Assembly (NCBI RefSeq): GCF_002744715.1
Contig: NZ_KZ319367.1
Span: 365,785-429,784 of the forward strand
DNA from: Marinobacter profundi
GTDB lineage: Bacteria > Pseudomonadota > Gammaproteobacteria > Pseudomonadales > Oleiphilaceae
DNA: 64,000 nucleotides
Direction of reading: 5' to 3'
In this document: positions 42,981-55,130 of the stretch, piece by piece
Numbering within the stretch: the first letter of the stretch is position 1
How the letters are laid out: each line of letters opens with the position of its first letter
Made by a program: the position numbers and the translations under genes
The notes under the pieces: model-generated
What the model saw: only the letters and a program-made list of their open reading frames with translations
The model's database searches: none
What the model was told of the DNA's origin: nothing

Positions 42981-44873
42981 ATGACGGTAGAAACCAACAA
43001 AGAGACCCTGGGTTTTCAGACCGAAGTGAAGCAACTGCTTCACCTGATGATCCACTCCCTTTATTCCAACAAGGAGATCTTCCTCCGCGAACTGATCTCG
43101 AACGCCTCCGATGCCGAAGACAAGCTGCGCTTTGCCGCCCTGAAGAACGACGGTCTGTATGAGGGCGATTCCGAGCTGAAGATCCGCCTGGATTTCGATG
43201 CCGAGGCTAACACCGTCACCATCACCGACAACGGTATCGGCATGAGCCGCGAGGATGTCATCCAGAATCTGGGTACCATCGCGAAATCCGGCACCGCCGA
43301 GTTCCTCAAGCAGCTGTCCGGTGACGAGAAAAAGGACAGCCGGCTGATCGGCCAGTTTGGTGTGGGTTTCTACTCCGCGTTCATTGTGGCGGACAAGGTT
43401 GAAGTGTTCACCCGTCGTGCCGGCACTCCGGCGGAAGAGGGGGTGCACTGGGAATCGAAAGGGGATGGTGAATTCACCATCGAGCCGGTTACCCGTGAAA
43501 ACCGCGGCACCGAAATTGTCCTGCACCTGAAGCCGGAAGAAAAAGAATTCGCCGACGGCTGGCGCCTGCGCAGCCTGGTGAAGAAGTACTCCGACCACAT
43601 CTCCTTCCCGGTGGTGATGAAGACCGAGTCCGAGGAAGAAGACAAGAAGGGCCAGTACGAAACCGTCAACGACGCTACAGCCCTGTGGACCTTGCCGCGT
43701 ACAGAGGTCAAGGACGAGGAGTACAAGGAATTCTACAAGCACATCGGCCATGACTTCGAAGACCCGCTGACCTGGTCCCACAACAAGGTGGAAGGCAAGC
43801 TGGACTACACCAGCCTGCTGTACATCCCGGCCCGCGCCCCGTTTGACCTGTACAACCGCGAGGCACCCCGTGGCCTGAAGCTTTACGTCCAGCGCGTTTT
43901 CATCATGGACGACGCCGAGCAGTTCCTGCCGCTGTACCTGCGCTTCACCAAGGGTGTGGTCGATTCCAACGACCTGTCCCTCAACGTTTCGCGGGAAATC
44001 CTGCAGAACGACAGCACCGTTGAAAGCATCCGCAGCGCACTCACCAAGCGGGTTCTGGACATGCTGTCCAAGCTGGCCAAGAAAGAGCCGGAGCAATACC
44101 AGAAATTCTGGGGCGAGTTTGGCACCGTACTGAAGGAAGGCCCGGCTGAAGACTTCAGCAACCGCGAGAAAATCGCCGGCCTGCTGCGCTTTGCCTCCAC
44201 CCACACCGGCGAGTCTGCCCAGAACGTGGCGCTGGATGACTACATCGGCCGGATGAAGGAAGGCCAGAAGAAGATCTACTACATCACCGCAGACAGCTTC
44301 ATGGCGGCCAAGAGCAGCCCGCACCTGGAAGTTTTCCGCAAGAAGGGCATTGAAGTGCTGATCCTCTCCGACCGCATCGACGAGTGGATGATGGGCTACC
44401 TCAATGAGTACGACGGCAAGCAGTTCCAGGACGTCGCCCGCGGCGAACTGGACCTTGGCGACGTGGAGACCGAGGAAGACAAGAAGCACCAGGAAGAGGC
44501 CACCAAGGAGCATCAGCAGCTGCTTGAGCGGATCAAGAAAGCGCTGGAGGACAAGGTTCAGGACGTGCGCGTAACCAACCGCCTGACCGATTCTCCGGCA
44601 TGCCTGGTGGTGGGCGACTTCGATATGGGCGCCCAGATGAAGAAGATCATGGAAGCTGCGGGCCAGCCGGTACCGGAGAGCAAGCCGATCTTCGAGATCA
44701 ACGTGGACCATCCACTGGTGCAGCGGCTTGAAAACGAGCAGCGCGATGAGCGCTTCAGTGAGCTGTCTGCCGTGTTGCTGGATCAGGCAACCCTGGCCAG
44801 TGGCGAACAGCTGAAGGATCCGGGCGCCTATGTCAGTCGTCTGAACCGCCTGCTGCTGGAGCTGGCTAACTAA
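42981..44873 (+). CDS. htpG: Molecular chaperone HtpG (Hsp90)
   Basis: 630 residues, the usual bacterial length. The N-terminal ATPase domain has the GHKL motifs [21 protein letters not shown] and [11 protein letters not shown]. The middle domain carries the catalytic Arg region ([10 protein letters not shown]), and a C-terminal dimerisation domain completes it. ATG preceded by AGGAGA. Controlled by a sigma-32 promoter about 150 bases upstream and ended by a strong terminator. Confidence 0.97.
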   Translation: MTVETNKETLGFQTEVKQLLHLMIHSLYSNKEIFLRELISNASDAEDKLRFAALKNDGLYEGDSELKIRLDFDAEANTVTITDNGIGMSREDVIQNLGTIAKSGTAEFLKQLSGDEKKDSRLIGQFGVGFYSAFIVADKVEVFTRRAGTPAEEGVHWESKGDGEFTIEPVTRENRGTEIVLHLKPEEKEFADGWRLRSLVKKYSDHISFPVVMKTESEEEDKKGQYETVNDATALWTLPRTEVKDEEYKEFYKHIGHDFEDPLTWSHNKVEGKLDYTSLLYIPARAPFDLYNREAPRGLKLYVQRVFIMDDAEQFLPLYLRFTKGVVDSNDLSLNVSREILQNDSTVESIRSALTKRVLDMLSKLAKKEPEQYQKFWGEFGTVLKEGPAEDFSNREKIAGLLRFASTHTGESAQNVALDDYIGRMKEGQKKIYYITADSFMAAKSSPHLEVFRKKGIEVLILSDRIDEWMMGYLNEYDGKQFQDVARGELDLGDVETEEDKKHQEEATKEHQQLLERIKKALEDKVQDVRVTNRLTDSPACLVVGDFDMGAQMKKIMEAAGQPVPESKPIFEINVDHPLVQRLENEQRDERFSELSAVLLDQATLASGEQLKDPGAYVSRLNRLLLELAN

Positions 44874-44894
44874 GCCAAAGCAAGGCTTCCTGCA

Positions 44895-44932
44895 AAGCCG
44901 GGACGGACACTCAGTCCGTACCCGGCTTTTTT
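44895..44932 (+). terminator. Intrinsic terminator of htpG
   Basis: Long stem AAGCCGGG-ACGGAC/GTCCGT-A-CCCGGCTT with one bulge and a five-base loop, ending in six T. Lies 20 bases after the stop. Confidence 0.9.
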
Positions 44933-45140
44933 ATGCCCGCTGCCTGTGGGGGTAGCGGTACGCCCGCCGTTCAGGCCTGACTTTCGTCGTTTCCCGCCAT
45001 CTGCAGTCCTCTTCCCGGAAAGCTATTGTTATTGGGTTTGTGATAGGTTTTGGATATCACTTCGTTGCTCTTAATTGATTAAACAAACCGAAGAGCCTGT
45101 TCTATGGTTAACAAGACAGCGGCAGACAAGGAGTCGAACA

Positions 45141-45233
45141 ATGTCATTCGCAATCCGGAACTGGTCATCAGCGTGGCGAGATCGATACCTGGTGCTCGTT
45201 GATTATTCGGTCAATTACGCCATTGCCCAGTAG
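45141..45233 (+). CDS. Possible 30-residue small protein upstream of katG
   Basis: ATG at 45141, stop TAG at 45231-45233. An excellent ribosome binding site AAGGAGT (45128-45134) sits six bases upstream. The peptide begins MSFAIRNWSSAWRDRYLV and ends VNYAIAQ; it is amphipathic with several Trp and Tyr, without a clear membrane helix. It lies in an otherwise gene-free 540-base gap between htpG and katG (44874-45413). Translation is not proven, and no family is recognised. Confidence 0.35.
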   Translation: MSFAIRNWSSAWRDRYLVLVDYSVNYAIAQ

Positions 45234-45290
45234 GAAATTCTGGAGAGCTCCGCCCTCGGACTGGCGGAGATTTCAGGGGCGGGCGCAGCC

Positions 45291-45354
45291 ATAGACAGAG
45301 TCTATTCAGGCAGTAGAAATACTTTCGGGCAGCCGCAGGGCTGTGAACTATATT
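45291..45354 (+). promoter_or_regulatory. OxyR-type operator and -10 box of katG
   Basis: ATAG-N7-CTAT at 45291-45305 is followed, after seven bases, by a weaker second element GTAG-N7-TTCG (45313-45327), the spacing of tandem OxyR elements. TATATT at 45349-45354 is a -10 with no good -35, as expected of an OxyR-activated promoter. Confidence 0.65.
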
Positions 45355-45372
45355 GAGTGGTACGAACGTCTC

Positions 45373-47585
<2,213 letters not shown>

Positions 47586-47599
47586 GACCTGTCCCCTTC

Positions 47600-47629
47600 G
47601 CCGGGCACTGCCATAACGGGGTGCCCGGC
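47600..47629 (+). terminator. Hairpin after katG
   Basis: Nine-base stem GCCGGGCAC/GTGCCCGGC with a 12-base loop, 15 bases after the stop. No T run follows, so efficiency as a terminator is uncertain. Confidence 0.5.
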
Positions 47630-47720
47630 TACCAACTTCCCGCCAAATTCCTTACAATCCGCTCCGCCTGATTTTTGATCAGTCATCACTGATCCATTTT
47701 TCCCAGTAACTGGAGCCTCC

Positions 47721-48686
47721 ATGCGAATCATCCTTGCCCCGATGGAAGGGCTGGTCGACGCACCCATCCGCGAAACCCTGACCAAGGTCGGGGGGATTGA
47801 CCGGTGTGTTACCGAGTTCATTCGCGTGACCCACGGCATGTTGCCGCCGCGTATCTTCTATAAATACGCGCCGGAACTGCACAACCAGGCCCGGACCGAA
47901 GTGGGAACACCGGTCGCCGTACAGCTGTTGGGGTCGGACCCTGAGATGATGGGGCGCCATGGTGCGAAAGCGGCAGAGCTGGGTGCCACCCAGGTGGACA
48001 TCAATTTCGGTTGTCCGGCGAAAACGGTCAACAAGCACAAGGGCGGCTGTGTGCTGATGCGGGAGCCGGACCTGATGTACGAGATTACCGCTGCAGTGCG
48101 CAGGGCGGTGCCCACGGATGTGCTGGTGACCGCCAAAATGCGGCTGGGTTATGACGACCGTTCCATGGGCGTAGCCTGTGCCCAGGCGCTGGAAGCGGCC
48201 GGAGCAGGGGAGATCGTCATTCATGCCCGCAGCAAGGTGGACGGATACAAACCGCCGGCGTACTGGGAAGAGATCGCCAGGGCCCGCGAGGCGGTCAGCT
48301 GCCATGTCATTGCCAATGGTGAGATCTGGACGGTTGCAGACTATTGGCGCTGTCGTGAAGTGTCTGGCTGTGCCGACGTGATGATTGGCCGTGGCCTCAT
48401 CGCCCGGCCTGATCTGGCGCGGCAGATTCGCGCCAGTCAACGGGGTGAGTCAGTGCCGGATATGACCTGGCCGGAGGTGGTGCAACTGGTCCGCCATTAT
48501 GCCCGGGCCCTGCAGACGCGGCTGGAAGACAAGTACGTTACCGGGCGCATCAAACAATGGCTGAATTACCTACGCCAGGGTTACCCCGAGGCAGAGGCGC
48601 TGTGGCCATCTGCCCGCAAACACCGTGAGGTGGCGCCCATGCTCGCGTGCCTCGACCAGATAGTCGCGGCATCTGCAGCAGCCTGA
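47721..48686 (+). CDS. dusC: tRNA-dihydrouridine(16) synthase DusC
   Basis: 321 residues. FMN enzyme reducing uridine 16 in tRNA. The TIM-barrel start APMEGLVDAPIRE is the DusC form, distinct from DusA and DusB. The catalytic Cys is in NFGCPAKTVNKHKGG, and FMN-phosphate motifs follow (ANGEI, DVMIGRGLIARP). The gene stands alone between katG and a metallo-hydrolase. Confidence 0.93.
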   Translation: MRIILAPMEGLVDAPIRETLTKVGGIDRCVTEFIRVTHGMLPPRIFYKYAPELHNQARTEVGTPVAVQLLGSDPEMMGRHGAKAAELGATQVDINFGCPAKTVNKHKGGCVLMREPDLMYEITAAVRRAVPTDVLVTAKMRLGYDDRSMGVACAQALEAAGAGEIVIHARSKVDGYKPPAYWEEIARAREAVSCHVIANGEIWTVADYWRCREVSGCADVMIGRGLIARPDLARQIRASQRGESVPDMTWPEVVQLVRHYARALQTRLEDKYVTGRIKQWLNYLRQGYPEAEALWPSARKHREVAPMLACLDQIVAASAAA

Positions 48687-48819
48687 CGCCGCCCCGTTCC
48701 CAGTCTCTCCCGTATTCGTGTTGTGTCGGTCTGTGCGGTCTAAACTGGTACAGACCGTCGTTCTGTTCGTACTGAACCGAGTACCACAGAACAGCAATAA
48801 CAATTCAGGGAGAACTGAC

Positions 48820-49797
48820 ATGAAGCCATTCAGCAAAGGCCTTGCTGCCACTCTGGCGGTCGCCGCAATGTCCGCACCGGTGCTGGCTGCGGACGCCGCA
48901 AGCGCGGTAAAAGTCACCCCCCTCGGCAGCCACGACGGTGAGTTCTGCATGATGGACCGGGCGCTGATCTTCGAAGATCCCAACGGCACCCGGATTCTCT
49001 ACGATGCCGGCAGAACCGTGGCGGGCCCGGATGATCCGCGGCTGGGCAAGGTCGATGTGGTGCTGGTGTCGCACCTGCACGGCGACCACGTCGGCGACCG
49101 GCGGATTGCCGCGGTCAACGCCGGCAAGTGCGATGGCCCGGAGGCCTCGGTAGTCACTTTGCCCCAGTCCAATACCATCGACATCGCGGTGGTCAAAAAA
49201 GCGAAGATCGTTACCGGCAGCGAAATGCCCGCATTCTTTGCCACCAAACTGAAGCAGGCTGGTGCTGACCCCGCCGACTCCCTGCTGGTGCGTTTTGGTG
49301 GCGAGCGGGTCATTAACGGGGTGGCCATCACCACCGTGCCGGCGGTGCACAGCAACGGGATTTCCCCGAGCTTTCTGAGCGGTCCGCTGGCGGATTACCT
49401 GAAGGCTGCCGGTGTGGCTGCCTACGCGGGTCCGCCCACCGGCTACGTGATCACCTTCAGTAACGGCCTGGTGGCCTACCTGTCCGGGGATACCGGGATC
49501 ACCGCCGAGCAGAAGCAGGTGGTGGCAGAGCATTATGGTGCCGAGCTGGTGGTGATGAATATCGGCGACACCTTCACCACCGGCCCGAAAGAGGCCGCCT
49601 ATGTGGTGAATGAGATGATTCGGCCGAAAGCGGTCATCGCCTCCCACGCCAACGAGGCCGCAACAGAAGGTGGCGCGGTGCGTGCCGGAACCCGGACCGG
49701 CACCTTTATCGATCTGAGCAAGGTTCCGGTCCACGTCCCGCTGAGTGGCAAGACCCTGACGTTTGACGGCAACGGCAGCTGCATCGAGAGCTGCTGA
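48820..49797 (+). CDS. Secreted metallo-beta-lactamase-fold hydrolase
   Basis: 325 residues from ATG 48820 (AGGGAGA upstream); a signal peptide ends at about residue 23 (PVLAADA). The metal motif HLHGDH is followed by a long insertion, a His in VPAVHSNG, and SGDTG supplies the bridging Asp. This is close to the UlaG/YcbX-like MBL hydrolases rather than true beta-lactamases. Two Cys near the C-terminus (SCIESC) may form a disulfide. Substrate unknown. Confidence 0.82.
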   Translation: MKPFSKGLAATLAVAAMSAPVLAADAASAVKVTPLGSHDGEFCMMDRALIFEDPNGTRILYDAGRTVAGPDDPRLGKVDVVLVSHLHGDHVGDRRIAAVNAGKCDGPEASVVTLPQSNTIDIAVVKKAKIVTGSEMPAFFATKLKQAGADPADSLLVRFGGERVINGVAITTVPAVHSNGISPSFLSGPLADYLKAAGVAAYAGPPTGYVITFSNGLVAYLSGDTGITAEQKQVVAEHYGAELVVMNIGDTFTTGPKEAAYVVNEMIRPKAVIASHANEAATEGGAVRAGTRTGTFIDLSKVPVHVPLSGKTLTFDGNGSCIESC

Positions 49798-49840
49798 GCT
49801 GCCGCGCCAGGGCGCAGCGGGTCCTGGTTGGCCGGCGCGG

Positions 49841-50854
49841 TTATTCCATGGATGGGTCGTACTGGCCGCGCTGGGCTGCCGCGTTCAGCCGGGCGCGTTT
49901 CAGTAGGGCCTGCTGGGCTGCTATCAGGTTGGCCGGCTCGCCCGCCCAGGCTTTCTGGGCCGGTTCCTGGAGTGCGCGGCCGTAGGAGAAGCTCAGCTCC
50001 CAGGGCTGCCAGCCCAGGGAATTTATGGCGTTGAGGTTGGCAGTGGCCTCCTCCGGCGTCTGCCCTCCCGACAGGAAATTGATCCCGGGCACCGCCGCCG
50101 GCACTGTGCGGCGGAACACCGAGATGGTGGCTTCGGCCACCTGTTCGGGTGTAGCCTGCTGAGCGGACTCCTTGCCGGGCGTCACCATGCTGGGCTTGAG
50201 GATCATGTATTCGAGTTGTACCCGGTGGCGGTGCAGGGCATGGAACACATCGTGCAAGACCGCCTCGCAGACCTCGGCGCATCGTTCCATGGCGTGGTCG
50301 CCGTCAATCAGTACCTCCGGCTCGACAATCGGCACTACTCCGAGGGACTGGCAGATGGCCGCGTAGCGGGCCAGTACCTCGGAGTTGGTCTTGATCGCCA
50401 GACGGCCCGGATTGTGGTGGCCGATATGGTACACATCCCGCCACTTGGCGAACCTGGCTCCCTGTTGCTGATACCCTTCCAGGCGCTCAGCGAGACCGTC
50501 CAGGCCCTGGGTGATCTCGTCACCGGGGGCGTTGGCCAGGGGAATCTTGCCCTTGTCCACCTTGATGCCAGGTACAATGCCCCGGGCCGCGGCCAGTGCC
50601 GGAAGCAGTGTGCCGTCATCACCATGCTGGCCGAGGGTTTCCTCGAACAGTATCACCCCGCTGATGAATTCCCCCAGGCCTTCGGTGGACAGAATCAGGC
50701 TACGATACTGCCGCCGAGTCTCTTCGGTCGAAGTCACCCCGATGGCCTTGAAGCGCTTGGCGATGGTCGGGGCACTCTCATCGGCCGCCAGAATCCCTTT
50801 GCCTTCCTGGACCACCTCGGCGATGGTTCTTTCCAGTGCGTCCCTGATTTCCAT
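49841..50854 (-). CDS. Class I fructose-bisphosphate aldolase
   Basis: 337 residues, the Schiff-base (eukaryote-like) type. GILAADESAPTIAKRF near residue 20 is the class I signature and Lys220 in YMILKPSMVTPG forms the imine. LSGGQTPEEA binds the substrate phosphate. Splits fructose 1,6-bisphosphate in glycolysis or forms it in gluconeogenesis. Monocistronic and divergent from the following reductase-like gene. Confidence 0.95.
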   Translation of the reverse strand: MEIRDALERTIAEVVQEGKGILAADESAPTIAKRFKAIGVTSTEETRRQYRSLILSTEGLGEFISGVILFEETLGQHGDDGTLLPALAAARGIVPGIKVDKGKIPLANAPGDEITQGLDGLAERLEGYQQQGARFAKWRDVYHIGHHNPGRLAIKTNSEVLARYAAICQSLGVVPIVEPEVLIDGDHAMERCAEVCEAVLHDVFHALHRHRVQLEYMILKPSMVTPGKESAQQATPEQVAEATISVFRRTVPAAVPGINFLSGGQTPEEATANLNAINSLGWQPWELSFSYGRALQEPAQKAWAGEPANLIAAQQALLKRARLNAAAQRGQYDPSME

Positions 50855-51024
50855 AATCTGCTCCTTGTTGGCCGGACAGGTTCGTGGCGCCTCGCTCGCC
50901 GAGGCGACCGTGTGTCGTTGTGTTACTCCAGTATAGATGCTGAAAGAAACTTGATCTGGGTAAAGACACCAGGGCCCGGGTCATGGCTTACTGTCGGGAG
51001 AATAACGCAAGGGAGCCAGACATC

Positions 51025-53079
51025 ATGAAAACTGTCGTCAGTGTCAGCCTCGGATCGTCCCAGTACGACTACGATATTGAGGCCGAGCTGCTGGGCCAGA
51101 CCTTCCGCGTTATCAGGGTGGGGGCCGATGGCAGCCTGGACCACGCGGCTGCGGTACTGGAGTCGGTCCGGCCACAGGCCGATGCCATCGGTCTCAGTAT
51201 GGTGCCGGACCATTACCAGGTGGGTGACCGGCGGGTTGATGACCCCGACACCGCGATGCTGGAAGCCTGCGTACCGGACCGACCCGTGACCACCGGCGCC
51301 AGTCTGCGACGGATTCTGCAGGAGTGGGCGATCCGCCATACCCAGACCGAACTCGGCCATTTCTTTGATAATGCCCGCGTGCTCTTCTTCAACGGCAAAG
51401 CAGGGTACCGGGTAGCTACTGCACTGTCTGAACATACCGGAAACCTGTTGTTTGCCGATCCCTACCGGGATTTTGGTATACCCCGGCTGCTGACCTCCCT
51501 TGACCAGCTGGAGCGCTATACCGCCCTGACCGCGTCGGTGCTGGCAAACAGTTATACCGGCCGGGTGCTGGATACCCTGATGGCCAATCCGGTCGGCCGG
51601 CTGGGTGAACGGCTCACCGAGGGCTCCCTGCATAAGGCGGTACGTGAGGCCCACGTCATCGTCGCTACCATGGATGAGCTGGAAGGCCTTGGAGTGGCAG
51701 AGCTGGACGGCAAAACCCTGATTACCTCACGGGTTACCGATGAGTCTCTCGACAGGCTCAAGGCACTGCGGGTGGCTATGGTGGTGGATTACAGCCCCTG
51801 GCTGGCGGGTCGCCCGGTAGGCGTGAATGTGCTTGAAGCGATGATCAGCGCGGCTTTGTCGCGCACCCCGGAGCAACTGGGAGCGGATGATTATCTGGAG
51901 GTGATCGCCACCCTGGGACTGGAGCCCCGCATCCTGTATCCCTCTGGTTACCGTCGAATCAACCGGTTCGCGTTTGTGATCCACCCGTTGTCCCAGCAAT
52001 ATCTGACCAAGACGCCACCGCTGGACTGGGTTGCCAGCGTATCGCCGCCGGCGGTAATGAACTTTGTGGAAAAGGCCATCGCCTACACGCCGCCGTTTAT
52101 CTACACGAAAGTCAGCGGTATCCAGTCACCGACCGGTGATGAAGCCGAGGGCTGGCTGATAACCGTGGGCGGGACTCCCCGCGAGATCATGGCTCATGGC
52201 CCGGAATTTACCTACAAGCGGCTGCTGGCGGCGGCCGACCTGGCAAAGAAACTGGGGGCCCAGATCATGGGGCTGGGTGCCTTTACCAAAGTGGTGGGGG
52301 ACGCCGGCATCACCGTGGCCAAGCGGGCTCCGTTGCCCATCACTACCGGCAACAGCTACAGCGCCTCCGGGGCGCTCTGGGCGGCCCACGATGCCATGAA
52401 GAAACTGGGGCTGGTGCAGATCGGTCCCAGCGGCAAGATGCAGGGCAAGGCTATGGTAGTTGGGGCCACCGGTGCCATCGGATCGGTCTGTGCGCGGCTG
52501 CTGGCGAAAGCGGTGGACGAGCTGTACCTGGTGTCCCCTGAGGCGGCCAAGTTACTGGCCCTCAAGGAAAGCATCGAAAAAGAAACCCCGGGCGCTGTGG
52601 TCCACCTTTCCGCTGCGGCAGACAAGGATCTGGCTGCCATGGATATGGTGGTAACCGCCACCTCCGGTGCCGGTAAACGGGTGCTGGATATCATGAAAGT
52701 GAAGCCTGGTTGTGTGATCACCGACGTCGCCCGCCCGCTGGATATCCCGGCAGAAGATGTTGCCAGGCGCCCGGATGTCCTGGTCATCGAATCCGGGGAG
52801 ATCAAGCTGCCCGGTGACGTGCGGATGAAAGACATCGGTTTGCCGAAAGGCATCGCCTACGCCTGCCTGGCGGAAACCATCGTGCTGACCCTGGCCGCTC
52901 GGTTCGAGAACTTCACCCTTGGCCGCAACATCGAGTGGGAAAAGGTGCGGGAAATCTACAAGCTCGGCCTCGCCCACGGTATGGAGCTGGCAGCCATTTC
53001 CGGTGTCAACGGTGTGTTCAGCGACGAGGACTTCGAACGGGTGCGGAACCTGGCGCTGCAGGCAACCAGGCCCGCCTGA
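51025..53079 (+). CDS. Two-domain oxidoreductase: quinate-5-dehydrogenase-like domain plus acyl-ACP-reductase-like domain
   Basis: 684 residues from ATG 51025 (GGGAG nine bases upstream). The C-terminal ~350 residues resemble cyanobacterial long-chain acyl-ACP reductase: an ordered set of GAFTKVVGD, PITTGNSYSASGALW (from 438), a Rossmann loop VVGATGAIGS (478-487), and the thioester Cys as Cys614 in YACLAETIVL, then FTLGRNI. The N-terminal ~320 residues (SVSLGSS, AELLG, GRPVGVNVLEA) resemble stand-alone proteins annotated as quinate 5-dehydrogenase. Aldehyde formation from an acyl thioester is plausible but inferred. No partner oxygenase is adjacent. Confidence 0.65.
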   Translation: MKTVVSVSLGSSQYDYDIEAELLGQTFRVIRVGADGSLDHAAAVLESVRPQADAIGLSMVPDHYQVGDRRVDDPDTAMLEACVPDRPVTTGASLRRILQEWAIRHTQTELGHFFDNARVLFFNGKAGYRVATALSEHTGNLLFADPYRDFGIPRLLTSLDQLERYTALTASVLANSYTGRVLDTLMANPVGRLGERLTEGSLHKAVREAHVIVATMDELEGLGVAELDGKTLITSRVTDESLDRLKALRVAMVVDYSPWLAGRPVGVNVLEAMISAALSRTPEQLGADDYLEVIATLGLEPRILYPSGYRRINRFAFVIHPLSQQYLTKTPPLDWVASVSPPAVMNFVEKAIAYTPPFIYTKVSGIQSPTGDEAEGWLITVGGTPREIMAHGPEFTYKRLLAAADLAKKLGAQIMGLGAFTKVVGDAGITVAKRAPLPITTGNSYSASGALWAAHDAMKKLGLVQIGPSGKMQGKAMVVGATGAIGSVCARLLAKAVDELYLVSPEAAKLLALKESIEKETPGAVVHLSAAADKDLAAMDMVVTATSGAGKRVLDIMKVKPGCVITDVARPLDIPAEDVARRPDVLVIESGEIKLPGDVRMKDIGLPKGIAYACLAETIVLTLAARFENFTLGRNIEWEKVREIYKLGLAHGMELAAISGVNGVFSDEDFERVRNLALQATRPA

Positions 53080-53115
53080 GCGGGCATCACGCCGCTGGGC
53101 GGCGCCAGTTTCCGA

Positions 53116-53928
53116 TTATTGACCCGGATGCTCTGCGAGGAAGGCCTCGACGGTATCCAGGACATGTGGCTGCTGCTCCCGATGGGGAACATGGCCGCAG
53201 TTCTCGAGGATGCCTTGGGCGGAGGGCCCCTGAACCCCCTCGGCAATGCGCCGGGGAAACTCCAGGGTACCGAACTCATCGTGGTCACCATGAAGGGCCA
53301 GCACGGGGCAGTGCACCTGCTGCAGGAAAGGCTCCAGGTTCCAGTGGTGGAAGCTCGGGTCCAGCCAGACTTCGGTCCATGCCTCCAATACCCAGCGGGC
53401 CTTGTCGCCATGATAGCGAGCCAGCTTGTCCATTTGGTCGGGTTTCTGGAACTGGACCTTGGCGGCCCGAATGCCGTCCAGGGTGTGGTCTTCCACAAAG
53501 GCCTGGGAGGCTTCGGTGATTACCAGTTCGCAGTCCTCAGCAAACCGGGCGGCAATGATGATCGCCATGGCGCCGCCGACGCTGTGGCCGAACAGCAGGA
53601 ACCTGGTAAAGCCCAGGGCTTCCCACAGCGCCGGAAAATAGATCTCCGCCTCTTCTTCGATAAAGCGTTGGGAAGGCAGCCCTTCACGGGGGGAAGACTG
53701 GCCGAAACCCAGGCGATCATAGGCAATCACCGGCCGTTCCAGCCGGCGCGCCAACGCCTCGGGAAAATCCCGCCAGAGCTTCACACTACCCAGGGAGTCG
53801 TGAAACAACACAATGGGCGCACGGTCTTCGGCTCCGGCGGGGGTCCAGGAGCGAACGAACAATTCGCCCCCGGGAACATCAACAAAACGGTCCTGAACGT
53901 TCAAGACAAGTTCTCCAGATTCATTCAA
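53116..53928 (-). CDS. Alpha/beta hydrolase
   Basis: 270 residues, soluble. Oxyanion strand VLFHDSLGSV (HD variant of HG), nucleophile Ser in LFGHSVGGAM, Asp in HGDHDEFG and a C-terminal His in ENCGHVPHRE. Members include esterases, haloalkane-type and lactone hydrolases; nothing fixes the substrate. Convergent with the two-domain reductase 36 bases away. Followed closely (30 bases) by an aldolase on the same strand. Confidence 0.82.
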   Translation of the reverse strand: MNESGELVLNVQDRFVDVPGGELFVRSWTPAGAEDRAPIVLFHDSLGSVKLWRDFPEALARRLERPVIAYDRLGFGQSSPREGLPSQRFIEEEAEIYFPALWEALGFTRFLLFGHSVGGAMAIIIAARFAEDCELVITEASQAFVEDHTLDGIRAAKVQFQKPDQMDKLARYHGDKARWVLEAWTEVWLDPSFHHWNLEPFLQQVHCPVLALHGDHDEFGTLEFPRRIAEGVQGPSAQGILENCGHVPHREQQPHVLDTVEAFLAEHPGQ

Positions 53929-53958
53929 TTTCTGGTCAAACGGGCGGAATGGCCGTAA

Positions 53959-54990
53959 TCAGGCCACCAATTCCCGAAGATCAGCGAGGAAACGATCCAC
54001 CTGGGCTTCGCTGGTGGACCAGGAGCACATCAGCCGGGCACAGCCGCCGATGAAATTGTAGAAGCGCCAGCCCTTCGCCCGCAGTGCGGCCTGGACCGGT
54101 TCCGGCATCTCCACGAATACGCCGTTGACCTGTCTCGGGTAGCGCAGGCTCACCCCCGGCAACCCGGCCAGCCCCTTTTCCAGTCGCGCGGCGCAGGCAT
54201 TGGCGTGGCGGGCGTTGGCCAGCCAGACCTGGTTCTCCAGCAGCCCGCACCACGGCGCGGAAATATATCGCATCTTGGAGGCCAGCTGCCCGGCCTGCTT
54301 GCAACGCCACTCGAAGTCCTCGGCCAGGTCCCGGTTGAAGAACACCACGGCTTCACCGAGGGCCAGCCCGTTTTTGGTGCCGGAGAAGCACAACACATCC
54401 ACGCCGGCTTTCCAGGTGATCTCGGAAGGGTGCACATCCAGCGCAGCCACGGCATTGGCGAAGCGGGCACCATCCATGTGGATGTTCAGCCGGTGCTTGT
54501 CTGCCACGGCCCGGATGGCTTTCAGTTCCTCCGGGGTATAGACCGTACCCACTTCCGTGGCCTGGGTCAGGCTCAGGGCCTTGGGCTTGGGGTAGTGGAT
54601 GTCCGTGCGCTTGGTCACCAGATGCTCGATGCTTTCCGGCGTGAGCTTGCCATCCGACCCCTCGCCGAGCAGCAGTTTGGCACCGTTGGAGGCGTATTCC
54701 GGGCCGCCGCATTCGTCGGTTTCGATGTGCGCCAGCTCGTGGCAGATCACACTGTGGAAGGACTGCCCGATGGAGGCCAGGGCCAGGGAGTTGGCGGCGG
54801 TGCCGTTGAACACGAAATACACATCGCAGTCGGTATCGAACAGCGTACGCAGGCCGTCCGCGGCTTTCTGGGTCCAGCTGTCCTCCCCGTAAGCGGGTTC
54901 GTCCATCCGGTTTGCCTGCTCCATGGCAGCCCAGGCCTGGGGGCAGACACCACTGTAGTTATCGCTGGCGAACTGTTCGGAATCGGACAC
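53959..54990 (-). CDS. Low-specificity L-threonine aldolase
   Basis: 343 residues, fold-type I PLP enzyme cleaving threonine or allo-threonine to glycine and acetaldehyde. FNGTAANSLAL binds the cofactor phosphate; Asp173 and Arg176 lie in HMDGARFANA, and the PLP lysine is Lys206 in CFSGTKNGLALGE. This matches the LtaE/GlyA-related beta-eliminating lyase group. It is 30 bases upstream of the hydrolase on the same strand, so the two may be cotranscribed. Confidence 0.88.
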   Translation of the reverse strand: MSDSEQFASDNYSGVCPQAWAAMEQANRMDEPAYGEDSWTQKAADGLRTLFDTDCDVYFVFNGTAANSLALASIGQSFHSVICHELAHIETDECGGPEYASNGAKLLLGEGSDGKLTPESIEHLVTKRTDIHYPKPKALSLTQATEVGTVYTPEELKAIRAVADKHRLNIHMDGARFANAVAALDVHPSEITWKAGVDVLCFSGTKNGLALGEAVVFFNRDLAEDFEWRCKQAGQLASKMRYISAPWCGLLENQVWLANARHANACAARLEKGLAGLPGVSLRYPRQVNGVFVEMPEPVQAALRAKGWRFYNFIGGCARLMCSWSTSEAQVDRFLADLRELVA

Positions 54991-55130
54991 GCCGGGGCCT
55001 CCTGTCTTGGGGATTGAGGTAACAGATTACCGTTTTTTGCTAACTGACATCGAGTTGATGTGTGTCATCGATCGTTTAAGCTTATGGGATTCACCCTGGG
55101 GATCGCCATTATCACAAAGGAGAAGTCAGC

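Noticed and set aside
45234..45274. Terminator after the 30-codon ORF
   Set aside because: A CTCCGCC/GGCGGAG stem exists but there is no T run and the outer pairing needs a large internal loop.
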